Source of the DNA: UBA6164 sp964344155
Lineage (GTDB): Bacteria; Patescibacteriota; Gracilibacteria; BD1-5; UBA6164
Assembly: GCA_964344155.1 (NCBI GenBank)
Contig: CAYFMG010000002.1
Location: forward strand, 1-64,000
Length of the DNA stretch: 64,000 nucleotides
Direction: 5' to 3'
A program made the translations under genes and the position numbers. The notes below the pieces were generated by a model that made no database searches, was not told the origin of the DNA, and saw only the letters and a program-made list of their open reading frames with translations. Below are positions 1 through 11,028 of this stretch, piece after piece. Position 1 is the stretch's first letter, and the number at the start of each line of letters is the position of its first letter.

Positions 1-76
1 TAGTTCCCAAGATAATCAGGATACTTATCACAACTATTAATTCTACTAATGTAAAACCTTGTTTTGTTTTATTCAT
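1..76 (-). CDS. Type IV pilin-like protein, N-terminal fragment
   Basis: The gene runs off the left edge; only its first 25 codons are visible, starting at the ATG complement at 74-76. They give a class III prepilin signal: a short charged leader (MNKTKQ) followed by GFTLVELIVVISILIILG, with the canonical glycine before the cleavage site, Phe at +1 and Glu at +5. This N-terminus is cleaved and methylated by prepilin peptidase and forms the hydrophobic core of a pilus or pseudopilus. Which pilin it is cannot be told without the C-terminal part. Other pilus genes follow within the next 14 kb. Confidence 0.85.
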   Translation of the reverse strand, partial: MNKTKQGFTLVELIVVISILIILGT

Positions 77-210
77 ATGTATATTTTAAAAAATAATATA
101 TACTATATATATATAACTTCTATACTTTTTGCAAATTTTTTTGACTCTAAAAAATTTATATGATAAAATTAAGTTATATAATATTTATTAATTCCAAATA
201 AAAGAGAAAA

Positions 211-1077
211 ATGTTGAAAACCTATAGTTCTAAATTAAAAAATTTCAGTACAATTAGTTTAACTGAATTAAATGCCAAAGCTAGTTATCTTAAAAGAAAA
301 GATAGAAAATTTTTACTAAATTGAAAACAGTTTAGTGATATTTTAACTGATCTTAAAAAAGATTTTTGTGTACTTGAAATAAAAGGTAAAAAAGTTTTTT
401 CATATGATAATGTTTATATGGATACTGAAGATTATCTTTTTTATAACCAACATCAAAATAAAGAAAAACTAAGAACAAAGGTAAGAACAAGATATTATGT
501 TGATTCAAACTTAGCGTTCTTTGAATACAAACAAAAAAATAACTGAGTAACTACAAAGTATAGATATGATTTCCCTGCTGAAGAACATGGTTTTATGACA
601 AAAGGTAAAAAAAGATTTTTTGAATGAGTTTGGCAAAGTCTTTATAATAACTTAAAAGCTCCAAAACTAACTCCGGCTATAAAAACTAAATATAAAAGAA
701 TTACTTTGGTTAGTAAATGTGGTTCTGAAAGATTAACAATAGATTTTGATATAAGAACTCTTGACTTAAGAGACAAAAATGCAAAAGAAGTTAATCTAAA
801 AAACTTAATAATTGTTGAAAGTAAATCTTTAAATAATGTTTGTAATAGTTGTAAAATAATAGAAAGTCATTGAATAAACAAAGCTAGATCTTGTAGTAAA
901 TATTCTCTTTGAGTTATATATTCTGGTCTTGCTAAAAAATATGATACATTCAAAGAAACTATGGAAAAAATTAAAGAAATCAGACTTGATACTTTAAAAA
1001 ACAGAACTAGAAAAACAAATACAAAAACTATAACAAAGACTCAATTTTCAAGAAAAAAACTTAATACTAAAAAATAG
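211..1077 (+). CDS. VTC-domain protein (polyphosphate polymerase-like)
   Basis: This 288-residue soluble protein resembles the VTC domain family, the tunnel-shaped catalytic fold of eukaryotic Vtc4 polyphosphate polymerase that also occurs alone in bacteria. The start region has the family's N-terminal pattern (ISLTELNAKASYLKRKDRKFLL, so an R/K-rich strand entering the tunnel), followed by RTKVRTRYY near residue 92 and a FFEYKQKN strand (E.K.K) near residue 105. These basic and acidic side chains line the nucleotide/polyphosphate tunnel in the family. There is no membrane segment. Many glycines are TGA. The gene stands alone with its own terminator overlapping the stop. In bacteria such genes sit near cell-envelope or CotH-type genes; the true substrate here is unknown. 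Confidence 0.75.
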
Positions 1078-1091
1078 TATTAAGTTTTTTT
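1060..1091 (+). terminator. Rho-independent terminator of the VTC gene
   Basis: A perfect 10-bp stem, CTTAATACTA/TAGTATTAAG with an AAAAA loop, is followed by a run of T. The 3' arm contains the TAG stop codon of the VTC gene. Confidence 0.8.
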
Positions 1092-1774
1092 TATTTTAAA
1101 CTGTATTTTCATTTTTCTTCATCACTAATTATTTGCTTATCCTGAAATGCAACTACTCTTTTTTTCATTGAGTTAACTATATTTTCATCATGTGTAGCCA
1201 TTATTACAGTTTTTCAATCAGTATTTATATCTGAAAATATATCCATAATTTCTTTTGCTGTATCTGGGTCTAGATTTCATGTTGGTTCATCTCAAATAAT
1301 TATTTTTGGATCATGAACCAAAGCTCTAGCTATAGCTACTCTTTGTTTTTCTCATCAACTAAGCTCATATATAAACTTATCTTTTTTAATAAGTAGTCAT
1401 ACTTTTTCTAGTGCTTCTGGAACTTTTTTTCTTATTATATTTTCAGAGTACCCACATACTTCCATTGCAAACGCTACATTTTCATATACTTTTTTTGATT
1501 CAAGTAATTTATAGTCTTGAAATATTACTCCTATCCCTCTTCTATAATTAAGTAATGTTTGTTCTGTTAATCATTTATATAATGCTAGATTATTATCTAA
1601 TATAATCTCTCCAGATTCTGGTTTAAAGTCTCATATCAAAGATCTTATAAGACTTGTTTTTCAGCTTCATGAATAACCTATAAAAAAGACAAATTCCCCT
1701 GTTTTTATCTCAAGATCAATATCTCTAAGAATTGTTTTATTTCAAAAAGCTAATGTTACGTTATCTATTTTCAT
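1091..1774 (-). CDS. FtsE-type ABC transporter ATP-binding protein
   Basis: A 227-residue ABC ATPase. With TGA read as Gly the Walker A is GYSGSGKTS near residue 36, preceded by the A-loop region and followed by the Q-loop, the LSWGE-like signature and a Walker B with the IIIWDEPT pattern (antisense of 1275-1310), then a switch histidine in MATHDENIV. Length and the ending 'NSMKKRVVAFQDKQI' are like FtsE, the cytoplasmic ATPase that with FtsX controls peptidoglycan hydrolases at the septum. No FtsX partner follows; the neighbours on this strand are pilus-type proteins, so it could also serve another exporter. It lies 25 bp downstream of the preceding gene and is probably co-transcribed. Confidence 0.75.
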
Positions 1775-1799
1775 ATTTTTTTAATTAAGTTTTTTTAAA

Positions 1800-2957
1800 T
1801 TATTTATCATATATAAGATCTTTTTCTTTTGGAATAAAAAGTCAATCAGCATCTCTAACTATATCATTTCAATGGTATTTTATAATTCAATCTTCACTAT
1901 CATCTATTGGGACTATATATATATCTTTTCATGTATCTGTTTCTCATTTAAGTTTATATAAAAGTGTTCCTGGACTAGTTACTTGTAAAAATAATCAATA
2001 ACTTTTATTTACAAAATCAAAATTATATTCATCTCAAGTAATAGTTGGTGACAAACTCAAAGCTCAGGCTGTATTTTGTATATATCAACTTCCGGAAGTT
2101 ATAGCTCAATAAAGAGTATCAATAACGACTAATTCATTATCATTATCATATCTACTTTTATCAAACTCTGCTAATAAAAGGTTTGCATTTTTGTCTACTT
2201 CTAAATTTAAAACTCATGATCAAACATTTCATATTTTTTCATTAAAACTATCATCATTATTTGTATTCACATCAATTATCTGAGTATATGAACTTGAATT
2301 CCAAAATATCTTTTTATATTTTGAATCCAAATCAGCATAACCAAACAAAGTTTTTCTACCCAAATTATCATCATCAACATAAGATCCTGGATAGTAAATA
2401 GTTCAAGTTGAAGTTACACTATAATTATCACTATCAAAATCATCATCATAAGAATCTGTAGTTAAAAAACTAGATAAAGCAAAACTTATAACAGTAGTAT
2501 CACCATCTGAAAAAGGAGTATCTCATATACCATAAGTTATTCAAATAGTAGATCACATATATTCAGCTTGTTCTATATCTGTAAATTCACTATCAAAATA
2601 AAGTTTTACAAGATTTCAAAAATAATATCATTCACAATGAATTGATCCACCTGAGTTAACTATATTTGTTCAAATTATATCTTTGTTAGTTGAACCACTC
2701 ATTGTTACAGTAAATAATCCTGGACATGCTACTGAATCAACAAATCATCATCAATTTGAATTGAATTGCCTATCCATGTCTACTAGTTTTTTTCAATCAT
2801 CAATTATATTTGAATATAGTTTAGTATCTATATTGTAGTAGTCATCTATATTAAATAAGTATGAATTATTTTTTAGTATTATACTAGCAAAAACTAGTGA
2901 CAAAGAAACCAAAAATAATACATAAACTAAAATAGCTGCTTTTTTATTGTTTTTCAT
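1800..2957 (-). CDS. Membrane-anchored pilus-locus protein (PilX-like position), unknown
   Basis: A 385-residue protein with one N-terminal membrane helix (about residues 6-27, KKAAILVYVLFLVSLSLVFA) and a long exported domain rich in Asp, Ser, Thr and Gly. The N-terminus resembles PilX-type minor pilins (a hydrophobic segment without a full FTLxE signal), and the gene overlaps closely with the PilW-like gene upstream (4-bp gap), the order seen in minor pilin operons. The C-terminal domain has no fold I recognise; it contains runs of hydroxyl and acidic residues typical of secreted beta proteins. Likely transcribed from upstream of 3585 with the PilW-like and FtsE-like genes. A pilus-tip or adhesin role is inference from context only. 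Confidence 0.6.
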
Positions 2958-2961
2958 AATA

Positions 2962-3585
2962 TTAAAAGTTTATATTAAATTTTTGTAAAAAGTCTTTTGG
3001 TAATCCCATCCGTTCTTCTCAAATAAGTTCTTCTCTAAAATTAAGATCTATATCCATATATAAATCAAATATTTGTCCTGAACTGTAAGATACAAAACTC
3101 AAATTTTGTACTTTTATATCTGAGTAAACATTATCTTCATAAAACTGTATACTTGAAATATTATTTGGATCAGTTTCTAGTAGTGTTTTTTCATTACTAG
3201 ATAATTTTTTAAATCATATTCATTTGTTTTCATATATATTACTTCCTGTACTTACTTTTAGTGTATCTAAGTTTACAGATCAAAATAATAAAGCCTCTGC
3301 TTCGCTAGATGTAGTTTCCATTAAAAAGACATCACTTCATGTAGAAGTATCAATTAGTATAGATCAAGTGTTATAATAGTTACGATAATTATTTAAATCG
3401 CTAGAAAAACTATAAATAGACTCCAAAACTTTTACTTCAGTTTTTGAATTACCTATTCATTCTACTGTATCAAACAAGAAAACGAATATAAAGGTCATTA
3501 CTAAAGAAGATATAAAAGTAGCTATAAGTACTTCTGTAAGAGTAAATGCCTTATTTATTTTTAGTGTTTTTTTATTTTTATTCAT
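2962..3585 (-). CDS. PilW-like pseudopilin
   Basis: A 207-residue protein beginning MNKNKKTLKINKAFTLTEVL, a class III prepilin leader with Ala instead of Gly before the FTLTE cleavage motif, then a 25-residue hydrophobic helix. The C-terminal domain (about 170 residues) is typical in size for PilW/GspJ minor pilins, which prime pilus assembly at the inner membrane. It is the first gene of a leftward minor-pilin operon and starts 75 bp from the divergent pilin-like gene at 3661, so the two share a promoter region. Several glycines are TGA, for example in the DTVEWIG-like stretch near residue 45. Confidence 0.75.
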
Positions 3586-3660
3586 TTTTTATTTTTTAAC
3601 TTTACAAAACTTATTATTTTTATACAATTTTCATTATAATAATTTTTTATTTTTTTCAAA

Positions 3661-4098
3661 ATGATAAAAAACAATTCTTGAGATTCTATAATCTGAGTTA
3701 TGATATGAATTTTTATGATAGCGTTTATTATAATGGGAATTTCTAACCTATTAATTAACTCCAAAGCTCTAATAAATGAGTATGATAATAAAAAATTTGT
3801 AACTATACTTGAAAACAATTCTAATAATATTATAAACAAGTTAGATACTAGTAATTTAAGTGTTTGAACTGAATTTTATGTATATAAAGATAGTAGTTTA
3901 AAAGAATTTGTAATTTTTACCTGAGCTACTAATGAGGAATATAAATATATAGATTATCTTTGAAATAAAATTGATGATATAGAAAATTTTGAGTGAGAAA
4001 TTTTTAGCAGAGTATTTAATGTAGAAAGATCTGATAATATATCTTGAAATGAACAAAGTCTAATAAAAATAAATATAAAAAAATATATTGGGGAGTAA
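3661..4098 (+). CDS. Minor pilin-like protein (PilV-like)
   Basis: A 145-residue protein with an N-terminal hydrophobic helix (about residues 9-32: SIIGVMIGIFMIAFIIMG) preceded by the short leader MIKNNSG. It lacks FTLxE but has the PilV/GspI-type arrangement of G-x-S before a long helix. The rest is a small globular domain. The in-frame TGA codons fall at residues such as 7, 12 and 15. The gene lies 65 bp before another pilin gene on the same strand and is divergent from the PilW-like gene, which supports a minor pilin role. The exact subtype is uncertain. Confidence 0.6.
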
Positions 4099-4163
4099 AT
4101 AATTTTGCTAAAAAATTATTTTAATTATAATACCCACACTTTTATAAATAAAAACTATTAAAT

Positions 4164-4940
4164 ATGATAAATAAAAACAAGCTATCAGCTTTTACAATGA
4201 TTGAATTAATGATAAGTATAACGATAGTAGCTATATTAACTACTATATGACTTTATACATATGTATGATACTTAACTGATTCTAGAGACTTAGAACGTCA
4301 AACTAGTATAACTGAAATAAAATCAGCTCTAAAAACTTATAAGCAAAAAAGATGAAACTATCCTAAACCTTGAAATAGTTTTAATATAACTAATAATTGA
4401 AAAGTTGTAGCTAAACAATGACTTTTAAATGAAACTGTAAAACTAAGTACAATGGAATCTATACCTCTAGATCCATATACTGACTCAAATTATTCATATT
4501 CAATAACAGCAAATAAACAAGAATTTCAAATAAGCCTTACTTTAGAAAATGTTGATTTACCTGTAGCTTTACTAGCTGGTGATTACAAAACTGTTTCAGA
4601 AAATGTATTACCTACTATAATGTTAGCAAAATCTTGAACTAGTGATGTTGAGATTCATGATGGAGTTTGAAACTGAACGGAAAATAGAAAGTTATTTATA
4701 TTTGATAACTGAAAAAATGTTACCTATACTCTTTATGACCCTTATGAACCTTATTCAACTTGAGAAGATTTAAATACACTAAAAACTTCTGATTGAGTAA
4801 AATTCTGGCAAAATAGTGATTATAGAAGTTGTATTGAAATTAAAGAAGCTTGAAAATATATACATGATTCTTGAACTGAAGAGTACCAAATTACTGATTC
4901 TGACTGAATACTTACAAACACTTGATGTACTATAAACTAA
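4164..4940 (+). CDS. Type IV pilin / GspG-like protein
   Basis: A 258-residue prepilin. The leader MINKNKLSA precedes FTMIELMISITIVAIL, with Ala at -1 and Glu at +5. Residues 50-75 (SALKTYKQKRGNYPKP) match the region after the helix in GspG-like pilins where a YPKP/YP motif is common. The C-terminal 150 residues are mostly beta and Asn/Thr/Asp rich and contain one late Cys pair (SDYRSCIEIKE and TGCTIN), which could form the D-region disulphide typical of type IV pilins. Most glycines are TGA, in contrast to the major pilin at 12589. The stop is followed at once by a hairpin shared with the convergent hisS. Confidence 0.85.
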
Positions 4941-4976
4941 AAAAGAGAAATTCTAATTGAATTTCTCTTTTTTTAA
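4941..4976. terminator. Bidirectional terminator between pilin and hisS
   Basis: The stem GAGAAATTC/GAATTTCTC has an A run on the left and a T run on the right, so it can end transcripts from both sides. The hisS stop codon (TAG, 4953-4955 complement) lies inside the hairpin, so hisS coding and termination overlap. Confidence 0.8.
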
Positions 4977-6266
4977 TGCTTCTATTTTAACTTCTTTTTG
5001 TTCTCAGTTTTTTAAATCTTTCACAACAACTATTCCCTTGGATTTTTCATCTTCTCAAAAAATAATTACATACTCTATATTTTTATTATTTGCATACTTT
5101 AATTGTTTTTGCATTTTTGTATTTGAATCTAGATAAATTTCTGTACTTATAGAATTTCATCTAAGAGTTTTTAATATAGATAAATAATCAAGTAAAAATT
5201 TCTCATCCATATTTACAACTAAAACTTTTGTAGGTGTTTTTTTAGAAACTTGTAATTTTCATAACTCTTTTAATACAGATAATAATCTAGATAATCATAT
5301 ACTTCCTCATACTCATGGAAAATTATTTTTTGTAAAGTTTTCTGCTAAATTTTCATATCTACCTCAGGAACTAACACTTCACATAGATTCAGCTCAAGAA
5401 ATAAAAGTTTCAAAAACTGTTCCTGTATAATAGTTAAGTCCTCTAGATATAGATGGGTTTATTTTTATACTTTTTGTTTCAACTCCAAGAGTAAGTAAAT
5501 TTTTATAAACATATTCTAACTCTTCTAATCACTCTTTTAAAGTTTCATTATCTATATCACTAAAATATTTTAAAATATCTTCACTTGTTTTTTCTTCTCA
5601 TGTTCTAATAAAAGATAATATATCATTTATTTGTTTCTCTGATACTCATAAATCCTCAAGCATAGGAACAATAGTTTTTACCTTATCCTTTTTATCTATT
5701 ATAGAAATAGTTTTAACTATATCCTCTATTCAAATACTTTCTAAAAATCAAACAAGTAGCTTTTTATTATTTATATTTATATTAAAATCTCAAAAAGATA
5801 ATTCTTTCAAAGAGTTATGTATAGTTGAAATAATTTCTACATCAGCAAATAAAGGTAGTGTTCAATTTCAAATAATATCAATATCTGCTTGATAAAACTC
5901 TCTATATCTTCCCTTTTGTGGTCTTTCTCACCTATACACTCTTCCTATATGTTGTCTTTTAAATGGAAAATTCAATTCTCATTCATACTGAGCTACATAT
6001 CTAGCTAATGGTACTGTCAAATCAAATCTCAATCATAAAGAAGCTTCTTTACTTTCTTCATCATGAATTCTATGTATTCCATATATTTCATTATCATCTG
6101 CTCATTTTGAAACAAGGACCTCTATCCTTTCTATTGCTGGTGTATCAATAGAAACAAAACCTGACATATCATAATTTTTTTTAATTACTTCTTTATAATT
6201 ATCCTCTATCAACTGATATTCAGGTAAGTTTTCATAAAATCATGAAATAGCTTGTGGTTTTATCAT
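4953..6266 (-). CDS. hisS: Histidyl-tRNA synthetase
   Basis: A 437-residue class II aminoacyl-tRNA synthetase that charges tRNA-His. Motif 1 region SIDTPAIERIE, motif 2 FKRQHIGRVYRGERPQKGRYREFYQ (around residues 108-132) with the diagnostic arginines, the HisA/HisB signature region SRGLNYYTGTVFE near residue 283, and motif 3 SSGGRYENL followed by GGSIGLSRLL all appear in order. The C-terminal anticodon-binding domain follows (KVLVVNMDEK...IIFGEDE). Length is normal. Conserved glycines are frequently TGA. It ends inside the terminator hairpin, and has its own leader of about 170 bp upstream. A divergent HisRS-like paralogue is encoded at 46462-47676. Confidence 0.97.
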
Positions 6267-6437
6267 TTTATTAAAGTTATAATATATTTTTTATATATTA
6301 ATAAAATCAGCTTAAAAATCAAATTTATTCCCTAAATGAAAGAAAAAAATAGAAAAACGTGCAATTATTTGATTTATTTTTCAAAATAGTTTAGAATTAA
6401 ATGTAAGTAATATTTTTTAAAACTTAAAAATTTGAAT

Positions 6438-7691
6438 ATGGGACAATCTCCAAAAATAGATTTAACATCTATAATGACAAATAAAAAAGAGGAAACAAAA
6501 GAAGAAACTCTTGAAACTTCTACTGAAACAAATACAGAAACTGTAGAAGAAAATACTTCTGAAGAAAAAACAGAAACTAAAAAACCTCATGTTTCTCTTG
6601 GTTCTATTAGATCAGCTAAGCTTCAAAGTGAAATTAAAGAAGAAGCTAAAGAAGAAGCTGAAAAAGAACATGAAGAAAGAAAAGAGGAAATAACTGAAGC
6701 TTTTGAAGATGCTAATAGTAGTAATGATGAAAATCATGAAGATTTTAAAGAAGATACTTTAGAATATATTCAGGATAAAATAAATAAAGAAGTAGAAGAA
6801 GAAACTAAAAAGAAATTAAATATAGAAGAAGTTAATTCTGAAGAAGAAGAAATATTCTGAAACTATAAATCTGATTTCAAAAAAGAAGAAGAGGAAAAAG
6901 AAGAAAATGAAACTGAAAAAGAAAACTCAGGTGATGATCTTTTATCTGCTCAAGAACAAAAATTAGCAGAAGAAAAAACTGAAACTGAAAAAGAAGTACA
7001 AACTGAAGTAAAAGAGGTTGAAAAAGTAAAAGAAGTAGTGAAAGAAGTTGAAGTTGAAAAAATTAAAGAAGTAGAAAAGGAAGTTGAAAAAGAGGTTGAA
7101 GTTGAAAAAGAAGTACAATCTGAAACTGAAGAAGAAGATACAAAAGAAGAAAAAACTGAAGAAAACAAAGAAGAAGAAACAAAAACTGAGGAAAAAGCTG
7201 AAGAAGTTAAAGAAGAAAAAACTGAAGAAGAAGCTGAAGAAGTTAAAGAAGAAGATGAAACTGAAGAAAATAAAAATAAGAAAAAGAAATACAAATGGTA
7301 TGTTTTAGCAACTATTATTATATTTATTATAGCTAATTTTGTTATAATACCAGAAAACAGAAATAAAGTAACAACAAGTGTTAGTAACTTTAAATCAACA
7401 TATATTGATGGTGAATGGAAACAAGAAATTATAAAAGTTGAAAAATATTCTTTTGGAGTATTCTACCAAGAAAAATTATTCTCTGATACAATATATAAAT
7501 ACAATAATATAGAATATAAAAATAAAGCTGAGTTAGATAATGTAATATCTAAAGAAGTTGAAATGTATAAACAAAGAGAAGCAGAAGAAGCAAGAAGAAG
7601 AGCTGAACAAGAAAGAATCAGAAAAGAACAAGAAGAAAAAAGAATACAAAATGAAAAAATTAGAAATGCATTTTTAAATGTTTTTAAATAA
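6438..7691 (+). CDS. Long acidic Glu/Lys-rich repeat protein with one membrane helix
   Basis: A 417-residue protein. Residues 1-285 are almost entirely Glu, Lys, Thr and Val in heptad-like repeats (VEKEVEKEVEVEKEV, EEVKEEKTEEE), predicting a long charged coiled coil or disordered stalk in the cytoplasm. KNKKKKYKW then leads into one hydrophobic helix (about residues 293-311, YVLATIIIFIIANFVII), followed by about 55 residues outside and a second Arg/Glu helix (REAEEARRRAEQERIRKEQEE). Only one in-frame TGA (6858-6860) interrupts it, which splits it under the standard code. ATG at 6438 is preferred over TTG at 6432. It sits between hisS and pilB; no family was recognised. Confidence 0.75.
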
Positions 7692-7724
7692 AATAATGGC
7701 TAGAAATAGCCATTATTTTATTTA
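7691..7724 (+). terminator. Terminator after the acidic repeat protein
   Basis: AATAATGGCTA/TAGCCATTATT stem with a GAAA loop, followed by TTTATTT, directly after the TAA stop. Confidence 0.75.
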
Positions 7725-7751
7725 AACATAAGATATAAAATGAAAAAAAGT

Positions 7752-7790
7752 AAAAAAGTAAAGAAAATAGGACTTTTTTCTTTACTTTTT
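7752..7790. terminator. Second A/T-rich hairpin upstream of pilB
   Basis: AAAGTAAAGAAAA pairs with TTTTCTTTACTTT around TAGGAC. It may be a back-up terminator; being A/T only, it is weaker evidence than the hairpin before it. Confidence 0.4.
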
Positions 7791-7842
7791 ATATATAAAT
7801 ATGTTAAAATATATATAATAGATTATTTAATAATACAACACA

Positions 7843-9066
7843 ATGAATAAAAATTTAGATATAGATTCTTTAAATCTAAAAAAAGAAGTTCCTAACATAG
7901 TGGACTACATAAATAATATGTTCAAAAGTGCTATTGAAATAGGTGCTTCAGATATACATATTGAACCTACTGAATTTTTCTTACTTATAAGATTCCGTAA
8001 AGATGGTGATTTTATCCTTTATGATAAACTAGGTATAGAAACTATTAGTTGAGTAGTTACTAGATTAAAAGTATTATCAAAAATAAAAATTGATGAAAAC
8101 AAAAAACCTCAAGATGGTAAAATAGTTTATCTATATGAAAAAGAAAGTAAAAATATAGATATCAGACTTTCTACCCTACCAACAAACTATTGAGAAAAAG
8201 TGGTAATGAGAATCCTGAAACAAGATGAATCATTAATAAATATAGAAGCTTTATGATTAATAGATGTTAATTTAGAGAAAGTAAGAGAAAACTTAAAAAG
8301 TACTTATTGAATTATATTAGTAGCATGACCAACAGGTTCATGAAAATCGACAACACTATTTGGTATATTAAAAAACTTTAATCCTTTAGAGTACAATATA
8401 TCTACTCTAGAAGATCCAGTGGAATACGATATTGAATATGTAAATCAATCTCAAGTAAAACCAGAAATTGGTTATACATTCTCAACATGATTAAGAAGTC
8501 TAGTTAGACAAGATCCTGATATCATAATGGTATGAGAAATCAGAGATAAGGAAACAGCAATCCTTGCAGTAGAAGCTGCATTAACAGGTCACTTGGTATT
8601 ATCAACAATCCATACCAACTCAGCAGCCTGAACAGTACAAAGACTTATAAACATGTGAGTAGAACCTTTCTTATTAGCATCAGCTATGAAAATGGTAATC
8701 TCTCAAAGATTATGAAAAAGAATATGTACTCATTGTAAAGAAGAATACAAACCAAAAGAATACGAAATTAAAAAATCAAGAGAAATTCTAGGTTCTATAG
8801 TAGATAAAGAAGAACTTGATAACTTACAATTCTACCATGGTAAAGGATGTGAAAAATGTAGTAATACATGATATAGCGGAAGACTTTGATTTCATGAAGT
8901 ATTAGTTGTTTGAGATTATCTTGAACCATTAATCTTAGAAAAAGAAAGTGCTAATGCTATGAAAGAAGAAGCAGTTAAAAATGGAATGGTTACAATTACT
9001 CAAGATGCTTTATTAAAAGCTCTAATCTGAGAAACAACTGTTGAAGAAGCTTTAAAACTTATATAA
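7843..9066 (+). CDS. pilB: Type IV pilus assembly ATPase PilB/GspE
   Basis: A 407-residue secretion ATPase that powers pilus extension. In order: ASDIHIEP (residues 35-42), Walker A GPTGSGKSTT (about 165), Asp box TLEDPVEY (about 192), Walker B DPDIIMVGEIRD (about 225), His box TGHLVLSTIHTN, and a tetracysteine zinc site (CTHC near 290 and CEKC near 340), which is typical of PilB/GspE and absent from PilT. The large N1 domain of long PilB proteins is missing. Both Walker A glycines flanking the Ser are encoded with TGA. First gene of the pilB - phosphatase - pilC run; only 21 bp separate it from the next gene. Confidence 0.95.
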
Positions 9067-9087
9067 TATTTAATACAATTAAAAAAA

Positions 9088-10992
9088 ATGTGGAATTTTT
9101 TTAAAAAGAAAAAAGTAGACAATGAAAAGATAAAAGAATTTGATAGCGCTCTAAAAGCTATCAATATCTTTGTTGTGTTGTCTGAATGGAGTAAAGCAAA
9201 AAAATGATTAGAAGAAATTGAGTATAAAGAAAAAGAATCTTTAAATGCTGTTTTAAAAGACTTAGATACTCTAGATGATAAAGATAAAAGTATCTTAAAG
9301 AAAAAAGACAAACTATCTAAAGAGTTTCAAAAGAAACAAAAAAGATTAAATAAGCTAAGAGAAGATGTAGAGAAAAAAGAAGAAAAATATAATATAAAAG
9401 TTGAGAAAGAAAGATTTAAAATCAGATTTAAAAAAGTAAAAGATGAAATAGAATCTCTAGTTTGAAACAAGAAAAATGATCAAGCATTATGATTATTAAA
9501 AAACTTTTTATCAGAAAACGCTGATAACTCTTCTGTTATAAGATTTTATAACAAACAAAAAGCTAAAATCCTTAAAAGTAAGGAAAAAGTTAAAAAAGAA
9601 AATGAAGAAAAAGTTAAAAATAATGCTAGACTTGAAGCAATGAACTTGATTTGAGAAACGGCAAATATAAAAGAAAATAAAGAAGAAAATGAAAAAGAAA
9701 AATCATTTTTTGAATCAATCAAAAGTCATGTTAATTTCTATAAAACTCTAAAAGAAAAAATCAAAAAGAAAAAACTTCTTGATGAGATTAACCTACTTAT
9801 AGAAGAGGATTCTAAAATCAAAAATGATCTAGCTGCTAGAAAACTTGCTAATATACATAAATGATTAGTAAAAGAGTTAGCAAATAATAAAATCGTTTGA
9901 TATGAATTATATTGAAAAATTCTTTGAGCAGATAAAATATCAGGTGATACATTTTGATTTGTAGAAGATGATGATAAATATAACTTCTTTTTATGAGATG
10001 CAACATGACATGGTATTAGAGCTTGATTTATAATTACTCTACTTAGTAGATTATTTAATAAATACGTTAAAAAGAGTGATCTAAGAGGTCTTACTTATGA
10101 AATAAATAATGGATTAAAACAAGATTTAAAATCAAGAAACTTTATTACAGCAATATTTTTTGAAGTATTTAAAGATGATGTTTCAAAAATTAAATTTGTA
10201 TGAATGTGACATGAACCTATTTTAATATATAGAAAACAATTAGGAAAAGTAGAAAAAGTTATACCATGAGGTCTAGCTGCTTGAATTAGACTAATTAATA
10301 AACCTACTGATATTAAGATAAAAGAGTTAGAACTAAATGATGGAGATATACTATTAACGTATAGTGATTGAATAGTTGAAAATAAAAATAGTGAATGAGA
10401 ATTTTACTGAATGGATAGATTAGAACATGCTCTACAAACTATCTGAAAGTCAAATGCTGAAATAACTAAAATATATGACTATATAATAAATGATATAAAA
10501 TTATTTAGAGGTTGAGCTCAATTTGATGATGATGTAAGTGCATTAATATTAAAAAGAGAAAACAAAAAAGATATAGTTGATGAACATTCTGAATATCTAG
10601 AAAAAATAAAAACAAAAGAATGATTAAAAACTAGCGAACTGAAAAAATTAAAATGAAAATCTAAAGAAGAAATAGATAAACAAATAGAAGAAATTAAAAA
10701 AGAAAAAGAAACAAAAAGAATAATTAAGAACCTAGAAGGTTTATATTATACTTGAGAAATTCTTAAATTAAAACAAGAAGCAATTAGACATATCAGAGAT
10801 TGATATATCGATAAAAAAATTAACTATTACCTTAAAAAAGCAATAGATAATGAAACTGCTTATAAAGTAGAACAAAAAAACCAAAAAATAACAAGTAAAT
10901 ATCATATATTAGATGAATTATTTACTAAATGAGATTATGATACTGTTATATCAGAAATAGAAGAAATAATTTCAAAAGATTGAAATATATAA
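9088..10992 (+). CDS. Coiled-coil PP2C/SpoIIE-type protein phosphatase
   Basis: A 634-residue protein. Residues 1-250 are Lys/Glu-rich coiled coil; residues 270-500 form a PPM (SpoIIE/RsbU-like) Ser/Thr phosphatase domain with DKISGDTFGFVE, FFLGDATGHGIRAGF, VGMGHEPILIY and LLTYSDGIVENKNSEGEFYG followed by AQFDDDVSALILK, which supply the metal-binding aspartates. A helical C-terminal region of about 130 residues follows with KHIRDGYIDKKINYYLKKA-like repeats. Lying between pilB and pilC in the same transcription unit, it probably dephosphorylates a regulator of pilus or surface functions; this is inference. A second, membrane-bound phosphatase of the same family is at 22078. Confidence 0.85.
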
Positions 10993-11028
10993 TACCCCCT
11001 TTAAAAAATTAAAAAATAATAAAATACT

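Noticed and set aside
1800..2957. FtsX partner for the FtsE-like ATPase
   Set aside because: The protein has only one N-terminal membrane helix and an exported domain, not the four helices of FtsX.
6432..6437. TTG start for the acidic repeat protein
   Set aside because: An ATG two codons downstream is available and nothing favours TTG.
6950..7294. Minus-strand Ser-rich open frame
   Set aside because: It is the antisense of GAA/AAA-rich codons of the acidic repeat protein and has no independent signal.
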